From Pomacea canaliculata (Eukaryota > Mollusca > Gastropoda > Architaenioglossa > Ampullariidae), in the NCBI RefSeq assembly GCF_003073045.1, contig NC_037597.1, positions 4,398,717 to 4,462,716 of the forward strand: a stretch of 64,000 nucleotides of DNA. Direction: 5' to 3'. A program made the position numbers and the translations under genes. Under the pieces are notes generated by a model. The model did not search any database and had not been told where the DNA came from. It saw only the letters and a list, made by a program, of their open reading frames with translations. This document shows, piece by piece, positions 50,044 to 63,000 of the stretch. Position 1 is the stretch's first letter; each line of letters opens with the position of its first letter.

Positions 50044-53000
50044 ATGGATATAGCCGAAGTGGCGAAATCTTCTAAGGTGGTTACTTGCTATTTTAAGTGG
50101 CACCTTAATTTATATGAAAAAAAATTGCTACGATAATGGTGTCTCCAAGATTCCAAATGCTATAAGTGAAAGAGGGATGCTTCAAGGAGTATTCTTGGAT
50201 TTGCATATGACACACTTATCTCAATTTTTTCAGACCAGTGAATTCCACAAACTAGATTTTATTAAAACTAGAAGAATCAAGCATGTCCATGATCCACAAT
50301 TCACTAGTGTAAAGCTCGAAGGTGTAATCAAAGTGTTACTTTCATGTATGGAAATTTTCTCGCAATTTTATATGTACTGCTTTCTTTCCCAGGAACAAGA
50401 GGGTGTTGAGCAGCCGGTGATTGTAAAAGACATAACACTTTCTGAATATGAAAAGGTGATCGAGGCTCTAAAGAGGGCCAAGGCTGAGCTAGAAGCACAG
50501 AATGAAAAATTAAAAAGTGAACTTCAAAGTCGTGAGGTAAACATTTTAATCAGAACAAGGGTAATATTTGTGTTCGAGAAATTTTATTTAAAAAGTACAC
50601 AAAGATATCTATTGTCTAAATGAATGGTTCACAGCATCAGAACTCCAAAATACTTGTGCATTTCTTGTCTGTACAGAATTTCTCTTTAGATTGTAAAAAT
50701 GCTTGCATTTCATTTTACATGTGTTATATAGCACACAACTTTCATTTTTCAGAATGGGGTATTCATAGAGAATGCTAATTCCCTCTCATCAGTCTGTGCA
50801 GGCTCATAGAGATAAACAATCTCCAGTGGAGGAGAGGCTTACTGATGTGGAACAATCTGCTGAAATAAATGACGATTCCAACACAGAAAGAATGGATACA
50901 GCCTGTGAAGATATATCTGGCTGTGATGGGAGTGCCAAAGAAGTCAAAGAGGAAGTTGGTTCTCTCCCAGCACATTCTGTAGCTAGTGTTTCAATGTCCG
51001 GTCCTGCTGGTGCAGGCAAAATTCTTGATAAGTCATCAGTTGTGCAGATTACTGCCTCAAAAGAAGAGGTAAATATTTCACAATTCATTAATTTAAGAAA
51101 ACAAAACCAGAAAACTTACATTCAGCACCTCTGAAAAAAAATCATCCAACATTGAAACCTCATGTGATTAAATTTGTTAAGTTCATAAGTTTTCTGTTTG
51201 CTCTAGGATTTAGAAAATGTTTGTTATTAAGCTTTTAAAAAATATTTTTGGATGCTTTGTTGCAGATCCAACGGCGAATTTCAGCCTTTATAAGTCACAA
51301 GCGGGCTGAGATTGACGAGTTGAATAAAGGAGAGTTTGGTTGTCCAGATTCAGGTAGTTAATAGTAGGCTTGCCTGCATTTATTTTTGAAGTAAATCAAA
51401 TGTAAATCAAGATGGTGGTCCAATGGTGCAACAGTTTAAGTGTTTATCACCAACATAGGATGCATTGGGTTCAGATCTCTTCTCAGGCACAGTTCTTTCT
51501 TAGAATGTCACCTGCTTATAAGGTTGGCTGGCTTGCCACGATTTAGAATTAGCTACTGGCTCACTGTGAAACAACTATTTAAAAAAATTAAGTGAAGCTT
51601 GTTCTAACCTTGCATCTGCATACATTCATGATGTCTTTTTGTAAGCTGCTTTTTTTTCATTTACTTAAGAATCTTAGAAAGGTTAAGAGGCATCTGGGAA
51701 ACATGGAGAGAAATTTTCATCTGATATTGATATCTACAGATAACAGTTGTGCCAGAGTGAATGCAGTGTATGTACCTAAGTTTGGCAAAAGCCGTCTGAA
51801 GGTGAGTCGTGTGTACAACACACATGGCCCACAGACTCATATGACAAGTGGCCATTCAGCTGTGCTTGGTGGAGGCGACATGGACAGCTGGATGAGAGCC
51901 TGGGAAGAGTCACTGGAAGAAAGGCTAGGCAACGTGGAACATCATTTGAAATTAAGCAGAGGCAAGTTGAAGCAGTCAGCATAAATGGGTTAGATAAATT
52001 TCCAACTTGGTAGTGATCAAGTTTGGTGATAATAATAATGATTCATTCTATTAACTAACAGTGATGAGCTTAGTTTCATGGCTGACTTGAGTTAGCTTCT
52101 GACACTTTGGAAAAAAATAATCAGTTTGTCAGACATCTGGTTTCTGTCCCAAACTAATAGATTTCTGACTTTACATGATGGACATACATTCCCACCTTTT
52201 AAACTTTCAGATTCAGCACATGATTATCTTGGTCGTATAAAGGCTGTCGAGGAAAGAGTTCTGTTTCTTGAAGGACTTTCACCAGAATACTTTCTTGGAG
52301 GTGTAAGTTTTAACTTTTTTATTTTTCCTTCATTGTTATGGTCATCCAGAGGACAAGAAGTGAGAAAGGGAAATCACATATATGCATGAGTGGTATGATT
52401 TTCACCTTTTCATTTATTATCTAATCACACTGTCTTCATAGCCATTTCTGAACAACTCTTGTATGCCAGAGCTGTTCCAAAGTGCCTAAATATGGGCCAT
52501 TCATTGTACCCTATTAGAATTTTAATTGTTAATAATGTTTATTTGCATTTAACACATGTTTTCAGCTTTGCAGCTAGTTTCTATACACCTGTTTGTAATG
52601 CATGCTTGCTTGTCAAAGCACATTTACTGTCAGTCTGTAACATTTCATTACAACTTAATATCATTATGATCGCTGTTCACATTCAGCCTCCACCACCAAA
52701 ACGAAGAAGACTAGCAGCAACAGTTCCTTTTTCTGGACACAGTACCGAGATACCAGTAGGCATAAAGGAAGTAAGACATTGCTGTTCCACTTACGTCAAG
52801 TCTTCTCAACTGTATTGATGAATAACGGCATAGGGTTTTTTTTTGTTTTTTTTTTTTGTTTTTTTTTTTTTGTGGGCCAGTTATTACATCATAAGAACAT
52901 GTGAAATAGAAGATTAGACATTTTTATTATTATTTTGTTAGTGGTAGACTCAATCACATCATTCTTTTCCAGCAAAACCCTCCAAATAAAAACAAAGCAG

Positions 53001-53202
53001 TTTAGGGTATTCAGCACTAGGTTCACTTTAACAAATGACTTTAACTGTATTACTGCCACTCCGGACTTCCAATTGCCAGCATTTGTCAAATATTTTTTTA
53101 ATATATACACAGAAGTATCAAAACTGGACACTGGTGGACATTGATCAACGAATACATGAACTACGAAGATCCTTACAGCAAAAATCCCGCAAAGAGATTT
53201 GA
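50044..53202 (+). CDS. MBIP: MAP3K12-binding inhibitory protein 1 (ATAC complex subunit)
   Basis: Eight exons (50044-50076, 50393-50536, 50793-51068, 51266-51353, 51740-51961, 52211-52302, 52687-52770, 53113-53202) sum to 342 residues; human MBIP has 344. MBIP binds and inhibits the kinase DLK/MAP3K12 and is a subunit of the nuclear ATAC histone acetyltransferase complex. An N-terminal coiled coil (YEKVIEALKRAKAELEAQ, about residues 26-58) precedes an acidic, low-complexity exon 3. The conserved core follows: RRISAFISHKRAEID, DNSCARVNAVYVP, VSRVYNTHGPQT and VEERVLFLEGLSPEYF. A basic stretch PPPPKRRR may be a nuclear signal, and the helix VDIDQRIHELRRSLQQKSR ends the protein. The first exon and the exon 3 acceptor (50793 or 50802) are the least certain parts. 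The intron after 51961 starts with GC instead of GT. Confidence 0.93.
51411..51577 (+). mobile_element. tRNA-derived SINE, copy 4, in an MBIP intron
   Basis: The head GGTGGTCCAATGGTGCAACA serves as A box and GGGTTCAGATCTC as B box, with TTATCACCAACATAGG between. The body GGCTGGCTTGCCACGATTTA and ATTAGCTACTGGCTCACTGT parallels the other copies. It lies between MBIP exons 4 and 5 and is in the same orientation as the gene. Confidence 0.7.
52833..52872 (+). repeat. T-rich low-complexity tract
   Basis: Three runs of T are separated by single G bases. The tract lies in the last MBIP intron, about 240 bp before its 3' splice site. Confidence 0.9.
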
Positions 53203-54097
53203 AAGTCTAGATTCAGGTAACAGATTCATCTAAATTTATGGTAAATCATAAGTGTCCAATGTAATTTCTATGCAAATGTTCTTGAGCAAAAAGTCCAAGA
53301 CAATAATATACAAGGGAAATTCAACTGAAAGTTTTTTTTTTAATTTGTCACACTTCAGTTTACTCACAATACTCTTACAATGCTAATTTAAAATTCATGA
53401 CACAAAGCAAGATAAACGTTCTCAAGAATGTTTCGTTTCTGACTATAATACACCAGTGTACACGTGATTTTCTTTGTGTCCTGGAATTTCCAGAATACTT
53501 TCTCCATAATCTGGTATTGCCATATTGGATGAAGATCAGCATGCTGTTTTCAAAACTGCTTCAAGATGCACCAGTGTGTGGATGCCTGTGCCGCGCAAGG
53601 ATTGCATAAGAGAGAGCAGACTGGGGGTGTGCCTAAAACAGACCAAAAACAGTTTAACATATTATTAACAATTACTCAAGATATGCTAGAAAAAGTGAAC
53701 AGACAAGAATGCAAGTATGCAATGTGAAAAACTGATCTCTGTGACATCTAGTTTGATGGACTAGACCTTAATGCCTAGTGTGATTTAAGCATTCCAGAAA
53801 TTGATATGCAAAGCATGTTGCTTTCCGCATTGAAATCATGAATAGTTTTATTTCCAGCCAAACTGTAATTAAAAATTTATTAAGATATGGTTTGAAAAAG
53901 TGGCATGTGCGAGAAAAAGAAATGAAACACTTCATTTGTTGGCAAATGTTGAGCTGTGAATACAACATATAAAAACAAACTTTTTCCAAAAGATTATTTG
54001 GAATAGTATTTACAATGGTGAAAAATCTCTCTTAATGACCATGTCAGAACTTCTTTGTGTAGAAGTTTAATGGTTGAAGTTGAGGTCTCTTTATAAA
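53203..54097. other. Convergent 3' region between MBIP and ANAPC1
   Basis: The two genes end tail-to-tail with 895 bp between stop codons. Both 3'UTRs must lie here. No further ANAPC1 exon was recognised, although the last exon's stop overlaps a GTGAGT that could act as a donor. Confidence 0.5.
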
Positions 54098-57000
54098 CTA
54101 CTCACAAGCAGCAGGCAGTTGACTCAGCTGTGATGGTTGTGGGATGTCAAACCATGTCAAATATTGTGACAGGTACCCAATCTCCTTACCCTTCATGGCA
54201 GCTCCAGACAAATAGTGTTTCAATATTGTCATATTATCTGCAATGGGTTGGAAGTGATGAAAGATTAAAAATCAAATGATGCTGTATCGTATTTTTGTCC
54301 AGGTACAAAACAATCATATAAATGGCCCTAGTAAGCTTGAGCTAAATGAGGAATGCATAGGTTGGCACCCTGAGCTAAAGAAAAAAAAAACTTAAAAAAA
54401 AAATCAAATGCCTTCAGTGCATGTTTGAGACCGTGATGTTACTGGTGTGAACACCAAACACTAAGCATAAATAACTTCATGGCTGGTTTTCTTTGCATGG
54501 ACAGAAGATTCACATTAAAGTCAAAATAGTATGAATTAAAAAAGATATGAATTTGCATGGCATTACCATTCCGCCAGCTATCCAATTGGTCCTCTATCTG
54601 TCTAGACAGACTGAGCAGAAACTGCTGTTCAAGAAGATTGACTGATGTGGTTGTTGGCTCACACTGTCTATGAAGGCAGTGTGATGAGTTGTTATAGGCC
54701 AAACACAGCTTCATCTGCCACATGCCTCCTGTATGAGCACAATGAGCGCACTGCTGGGCCAGCTGTGTAATAATCAGTGGCGATTGTTACAAGATATGCA
54801 ACAAACAACTTATCTCTGGTCAATATATAGAATGATTTATCTGTGCAGTGAGAAATAAAAGTCTACCACTGACTTGTTTATGCTTTAGCTAACTTCCAAA
54901 GTAGTTGCTACTTTAAGAATATTGGTAAAAGGGCACGTAAATGTTTAAATATATAAGCTCATCTGAAACTGAAGTGAAAGTAAAAAAAAAAACCATGTAA
55001 CCACACGCACGTTGTCTCCAGTGCCTACCTGCTCCAAGACAAAATGAGGGCAAATGGCATCAACTTTCTCCTGCATCACACACTGGTAGACAACAGTTGA
55101 CAGCTCCTGAACAATCTTTGTGTCCTGTAAAAATTTTGTTTGTCATCAGGTCACATTTGCAAAAGTAAGATATTTCTAGAGGCATTAACAATATGTGAGC
55201 ATTTTCAGACAAAACACTTGCACATTTCCACCATCAAATGAAATATGTGTTCACAAACTGGTCCAATTATCTGAAGCCAAAATATATAATTCCTTCAAGA
55301 TTAGATAAAATCTTTAATGCAGCATATATCTTGTTATATATAATATTTCCAATAAGGAGCAATGCATGCGATCTATAAATCGGCATAAAATGAAATCTTT
55401 CTTGTGGACAGATAAGTTCATCATCAATAGTTTTATTTAGCTATGCTGAATAATATAAAACAATCATAACAATACAAGAGCATGTATTTCAAGCCTAGCT
55501 TACCAGGTCTGCCTTTGATCCCAGAAAAAACTCAGTCAAGGCAATAATGTGTGGATCAGAAGTAAATGATTTGATGACATCAGGCTGAAATAACATTTCC
55601 ATTCATTACAATTTTATTTATTTAGTAAGGATGCTAAATCTTGATATTTATTAACTTTAAGATTTATATTGGTGTGTATAACCTTTACTTAATATTAGGT
55701 TGAAGTATTTGAGTAGGATTGATCTAAAGTCTGAACTATGAAACACTATGATGCTATCTACTTTTAGTTTAAAAAAAACTGATTATTAAGTCCTTGAAAA
55801 ACCTACTTATAATTTATTCAATTTAAAATTGCTAAATTTGCAACAAAGAAAATCAAAGCATACTGTTAAAGTCTGTAAATGTGTTCCATTTTAACACATA
55901 CTGGTTCAGTTTTGTAGACACTAGAATTGTACATCATACAACATATGATTTTATAACTTAAAAAAAACGTATTAAATGCTAACAAAATTAATTTTAAAAA
56001 ACGTCCAGCAACAGCACAAACTTTTGTGGATGAGTGACTAGAGTGGTCTGCTGTGAGAGACTTGGCCAACATGCTGCGGTAACCCTGCAAATAAAAAAAA
56101 TTTATATGTCAGTGTTAAAGGGTTCTCCTGTTGTGTATCACAGAGTTCTTGAGGAGATAAAATCACAATGGATCAGTCATAAAAGTGAAAGTAAAGCTAT
56201 AATTTCAGCACCAATTTTATAAATATTTGGAATACAGCCAGTAATTGTACATTATCATAGCTTGGCATGTGAAATTGTATTATTACAACTGTTGATACTC
56301 CCATGAAAGAAACTTTGTTTTATAAAGTGAAAAAAAATCCTGCATCTTGCTGCAGAGTTGTTAAATAACAATGAAGAAAATGTTTCATACTTTGTTGAGG
56401 TTGAGGTTGATTTCAATAATGAATGATGTAAAAATTTCTATTCTTTTCCACCACCACTTAATTTCATTGCCTCACCAGGTTTACCAATGCTGGATTTAGA
56501 TTTGAAAGTGGCTCACCAGGAATGAATGAAGGACAAACAGCTGACTTCTGCATGTTTTGAAACTTAATTTATAGTTTTGTTTTGTTTTTTGCCACTTTTA
56601 GTTCTTTTAATGATTTTTTTGGGGGGGAGGGGAAAAGGCTTGAATTTTGTATGTACCTGACATACACTGCATGACATGTGATCTTGATAATGAGTAAACA
56701 AATGTACTATACCTTTGGATCTTCAGTGTAAGACAGATGACCTGCTCTCTGCTTTACACAAAGCCCTCCACCTCTCTGAAGTATCATCCTGAGTGGAAAA
56801 TATAAGATAAGAATTTATTTGCCAAGTAGCATAGCACTGAAATGTTTTAATGAAGGCTGTCACTTTCTATAAATCATCAATGAGACACTTGCTGATGCCA
56901 TTAGATGCCCGGACTGCTATAAGTATGCCTATATACACACAATTTAAAAAAAAAACAAAGAAAATGCCTCACCTTGTGCCCAAGCAAACATGCTCTCACA

Positions 57001-60000
57001 CCCCACCCCATACACATACAAATACAGCCGCACACTTGCATACACCATAAACCACCGACATATTTCATTTCCACTACTGATTGTATGTACAGATATACCC
57101 AAACACAAGTAAGCATGCACAAACACAATTGTACTACACACACTACCCATGGAGACCAAAAAAAAAAAAAATGCATTCAACATTCAGTCCTGCAGAGTAC
57201 AGAGAGGTTACTACTTAACCATTAAAAACTGTTTCTCATGGGGATGTTCTGGCTTGAGTAGCTCTACCCACAGGGCATACAGCTAATAAACCATTGGCTG
57301 GGTGTGACGTCAGTCGTGATCTCACCCTGCACAAACTGCACTGGGCAAAGATTATGCCTACAGGGGACAGCTCACAGCCAATAGTTTTACCAATCGTATG
57401 CATCACACAAGTGAGTCAGATTACTGCTCCTGGATGGAGCTGCCATACCAGATGGTGACAGAATGTCAGCACACTTTCCATCACTGCCTGATAAAACTGG
57501 ACTAGAATGTCCTTTCTGATGCCAAATACTTTTAGAAAGCAGCACTGCTGCTGGACCTTCTTGATTAGAGACACCACATTGTTGTCCCAACTACAGTCAT
57601 TCAAGATGATGGATACCAGGAACTTGAAATGGTCTACTAGCTATCCAGCTGTATGACCTCAACATTGATAGTAAGAGGCTTTACAAGGTTTCTCTTCCTA
57701 CGAAAGGTCACCTAATCTTTGTCTGAGAGATATCTAGACGTAGATCGTTGTCACTGCACCATACCACCAGGTGATCCACCTCCTGACAAAGAGACCCTCG
57801 ACCATGATGTCATCAGCACACTTCACCATTCAAATGGATTCATAAGAGGAGACAGTCATTGGCAAAAAGAAAGTACATAAAAGGAGAGAGGATGCAACCT
57901 AGGGGTGCACCTTTACTGTGCACCAAGATGCTGGATAAGCAATTTTTGACTGACTTTTTGGGCTCAGTGCAGGAGGAAGTTAAAGATCAAAAAGCAGACT
58001 GACTGGGAGAGACTAAATGCCAAGAGTTTACCAAAGAGTTTCTTCATGATACTGATGTTGGAGGAGGAGCAGTAATCCACAAAAAAGGAGATATGAGTAG
58101 GAGCTAAGCGATTCAAGGAACTGGAGGATGAAGTGAAAAGCTAGAGAAATGGCATCGTTCACTATTCACCAACTGATTGGCTTATAGGCAAGCTGGGAGA
58201 GGGTTCACTTTGTGATGCACAGAAGATGTCTGAAAATCAGAACTATAACAAATGACACTGATGATGCCTATTCCTTCAGTCAATGTGTTTATTTGAATAT
58301 AAAAAAAATGCATACAATCATGAAACTCACTTGATTTTATCCCAGTTTTTGTCTCGATGAAAGACAACTGGCCAGTATCGAGGTCCCAGGACTTTGATCT
58401 GATCAAGAGAAAAGAAATTTTAATAAAAAATATCAAAATGTAAGGTTTCATGTTTGGAGCTCAAATATTGCATCAACACTGCACATTGCACTTCATCTCC
58501 CAACAATCCCAAGCAGTTAATTCTGTGTGGTAGGGCAGGTGGCTGGAACTGGCAGAAAGAAAGCAAGGCAGATGTGCTATTCACATAATTAATCTTCAGA
58601 ATATGAAATGAAAAACTCTAAATCTACCTCTTCAATCTTCTCCAACTCAGGCAGCAGGAAAGGGGCATACACTTCAAAGCTTTCCTTTTGGTAATCTGCA
58701 CAGTCCTACAGAAATGAGATAGTCCTTCATTTAGTTGTGTCATGTTATTAAGTTGCACATTCAGTGCAATCATCTTCAACTACAATTACTTTTGAATCCA
58801 AATAACTTACAGTGTTTACAAGAACAGCCCCAAGGGACTAAGGAATAGCCATAAAAATTCTCTAACTACTTGTAAACAATTCTGAATGATTACCAAAGTT
58901 ATTTGTCTAAAATAGAAAAAATAGTACACAATGAAAACACACGGCCTTTTTTCTAGAAGACAAGCAGTATACAATGACACAAAAGCAGAGTTCTTTTTAC
59001 CTTAAATTTGATCTTTAATGGGACATAACAAGCCCGACCAGAGTCCACATCACGAGGGATCAAAATGCGTGGCTTGTGCAGCCAGCACATATAGATGTCG
59101 AAATGCTTGTAGATGATACCTAAAAAGGTATTAGATAATATCAAAAACTTTCATGCACTTCATAAATGACATTGTGAAAAAGTTTTTTCTGCCAGAAGCT
59201 AACTTCTGAGGAGCAACTGATAATCAGCAATGTTGTCTAGCAACAAGACAGCAACTAGATTTTGAACTGAAAGCTAAAGCTTAGCAACTTACTTGTTGTC
59301 CGTACTGGAAATAGGGAACCTGGGGAAGAATGCAATAAGCATGGCTCCAACTGACTCTGGTGTTGTACTCAATGTGTACCTGTTATTAAGTTAGGTAAAT
59401 AGCAAAGCAGGCTCGAAACACACACTACAAATACTAAAAAACATCACAACAGCTACAAGTCTTCCAACAAAATTCTTTTCAATTTGTAAAGCTTATAAGT
59501 AGATACAAGTTTGTGAACTGATAAGCAAATATTTATGCAAAAAATTTATCAGCAATTTTTAGATTAGTTTATCATACCATTTTCTGTTGATCCATAAAAG
59601 ATTATGGTAATAAATGGTAAAATAACACTGACAAAAGACTCACTTGCCACCACCCAAAAATAGAAGTCCTGTGGCCATGGCATGAGCCAGATGCGAGCCA
59701 TAAAAACCAGCACCATATGTCAGTCCAACTCTCTTGCGCAAGAAGCGACACAGCCGCAACACAAACAAATCCCCAGTACCAGCCATCACCTGATCACAAC
59801 AAAAAAACAGCCCATTACTTAGTTGTTTCCCTATCTTTATAATCTCCAAGTCACCCTATACATTACAGTCTCTTTTTCAAGATGCATTGGGCCATACTTT
59901 CAGCTCTGTTTTCAATTTTAAATGTTTGCTATTAGTTCTTAACAAGAAAATTTGCAATTTTGAACAAAGGTTTATAGGACATATTAAGTCCAGATTCTTG

Positions 60001-63000
60001 ATTGTTATTGTTATGACTAACCATTGAAAGTGCTGTAACAACAACACTCAGGCAATTTTCCATGATGTTCTTTCCTGCCTGTTCACACATGCTTGGTGTG
60101 CTGATGATGATCATCGTTCGCTGTACACACTCCACCTGAAATATGTCAAAAAGACTGTGATCCATATCTTGACACCTTAGTGAAAAATCTGAAATACTAT
60201 CATACAAATAGTAAGACATTGCAATGAAAGCTCTGTTAAGCTACTGATGAAAATATTAAGATATTAAGACATATCAAAGGAATTTCTGAAATATTGTGAC
60301 ATAGATTTAAGACATCTCAGATTATGTTTAATAGGGCAGTGGACAGAATGTTTTGGGGATTGTCTGGCGCCTTCAAGGTGTAAAGGCTAACAAAATGTTG
60401 GTGCTGGAATTTAAAGATTGTCTCACCTGCTGCTTTACTAAATAAAAATTTCAGAAATGGAGAACAGCAAAAAATATCAATGGTTTTTTTCCATTTAGAA
60501 ATAATGTGCAACCAAAGAAATATTTATTAACTGTAACATACAAGTAGCACTGAAGTGCAATGACTAGAGAAAGAAACATGGGTCTTCAGTAAGAGATGGT
60601 TTGACCCTGATGCAACAATACAAATAGACTGTAACTGATGTCACTGAAGATTAAGTTCACTTTCTATACAGTTGAGACATAAAACTATGAACAATGCAGC
60701 TTCTTCCAAATATTTAACAGAAATAGATTAGAGAAAGTTTTAAGACTAAAGAATGAAGATAACATTATCTTAATACTATGTTTTGTTGTTTCCCCATGTC
60801 AGTGATGAAATCAATGACATAAAGTTTCTCTCTTCCACACAAAATGCATGCTCAGATACCAGCCCTCACCAGTGTGTCATAAGCAGCCCGATTGGCTGTT
60901 CCAGCAAACTTAAGGCCAAGGACCATGCTACTTGCAGCAACAATGTTAATCCAGGCTTGACTGCAAGATAAGGTAGCAATACTTTATTAACATCTTAATT
61001 TTGATTAAGCACGCATAACCACAAGCATAAAAGGAACATGATTTATAATCTCTAAGACTTAAATATCCTGGAACACTTTGCTCCCTTACTACAAGATTTA
61101 CTGATCAATATTCTTACAAAACCAACTACAGCATTTTACTTATTATGCTTTTTATATTTGTATTCACCTCAGGTTATTTCCTTCTTGATGATTTTATTTC
61201 CTTTTGAGTTTTTAATTTCTGTAAACATCCCAATTTATAAACATTTTAAGGTAAAGGGTCATAAAGCCTAGTGGCCAATAGAGCAGTTAATGTAAGTCTA
61301 GGGCATGGGATGTGGAAGGTAGACAGCCCTTTTCTTCTGCCACCTTTACCTCCCCTGATAAATAAGAGACAAATTTCTACTAAGGAATTGCACGTTTTCC
61401 AGCCACAGGCTGAAATGGGCCTTCAACCAGCATTTTCCTGCACTCTGAGTGAAGTAAATAACCAGGATGTTGAGCCTACACTTATTAACAAATATTATTT
61501 AAATCAAAAAGCATTGTTTTAATGGGATCAATACAGTATAATGAGATGATTCCATAATCCCAGCATTAACAGCAGGATATGATTGCCAAAATCCATGCTT
61601 ATAAAAAAAACTCATAATCTATTTATAGAAACAATACCGGAGGTTTATCTGGTTGGTTGGTTTAGGAAAGTTCTTCCACCTTGCGGTGATTTCGCACTAC
61701 GGTGGAAAGGGATGGGGGAAGGAAACTGGATTATCTGGACAAAACCCCCAACATCCAGCCATGCAAACAGGTGTCACATACAGAGTATCCCAAGATGAGA
61801 TCTGAACCCACAGCCTCTCACTGCAGTGGTGACAAGTGAGTGTTTAACCCCTACACTACCAGGAACCCCTGAGGTTTACCTCATACCTCATAATCTATTT
61901 ATAGGAACAATACCAATAGCTTTACTTTGTAGCCTCATAATCTATTTATGGGAACAATGCTAAGAACTTTACCTCATAGTCTCATAATCTATGGACTCGT
62001 CTTCTTCCTCTCCCTCCTGGCCTCGTTTAAAAGAATACTTTCTGATGATCTTTCAGAAGAACAATAATTGAGAAAACCTTAGTTTTTCCCATTTATCAAC
62101 CACTCCAAAAATTCATGAAAAAAATAAAGAAAACTTTCTGACAACTGAGCACAAGCAAACTGTGCAGATTCAAATCATCCACTAAAAAAATGTACAGACA
62201 CATGGTGCATTTAAGTCATGAAAAAAGACCTAAGAAAATATATATATATTTAAATTGTGATTGGCTGTCTTGTGTTTTTAAACACCTCTGGAATGTTGCT
62301 CTCTACCCACTCCATGCTGGGTACAACTGTGTCCCACATCACAAGTCCTCTGCTCAGTGTCTGCCAGAAAGACAACATTCACATTTTATCAATAGCGAGA
62401 ATAGAATTCTGGTTTCGGCAATTAGCATTCTGAGTGCATTCTACAAAGTTTTCTCCTGATCACTAATGTGTATACATATGGTACCAAAAGTCACCCAAAA
62501 TACTTTTGACTGAAGAACTATTCTCTCTAGCCTTTGCTAATATTGTTTACATTTTGAAAATACACACAGAAAAGCAAAAGTATAAATAAATAAAATAAAA
62601 CAGCCATGATATCATAAAACTGAAACAAAACTAAAGAAATGCAAATTATAACTGGAGGCATAAACATAAGAAGCGAATTAAAATTACTGCCACTGGCGTA
62701 TGATGAGCAACACAGGTGCTGCATGGGAATTGTACCCTTTAATTTACCATTAGTTATTGTCTTAATTTTATGCTTTACACATATAAAGATATTTACTATA
62801 TCACAATGCCATCAAGACAGTCTGTTTCTGTAATATACAATTTATGAGAATCATCAACATTGAAGTTCTTGCAATGTCAATTCAGAAAACTGACATTCCC
62901 ATACCCTCAAAAGCAGGAAGTCTGCACGAATCTGGTCCAACATGAATTGTGTATCAGGAGCTTGCAGCCACTCTGCTATGGCACTGCAAGCACAGACATA

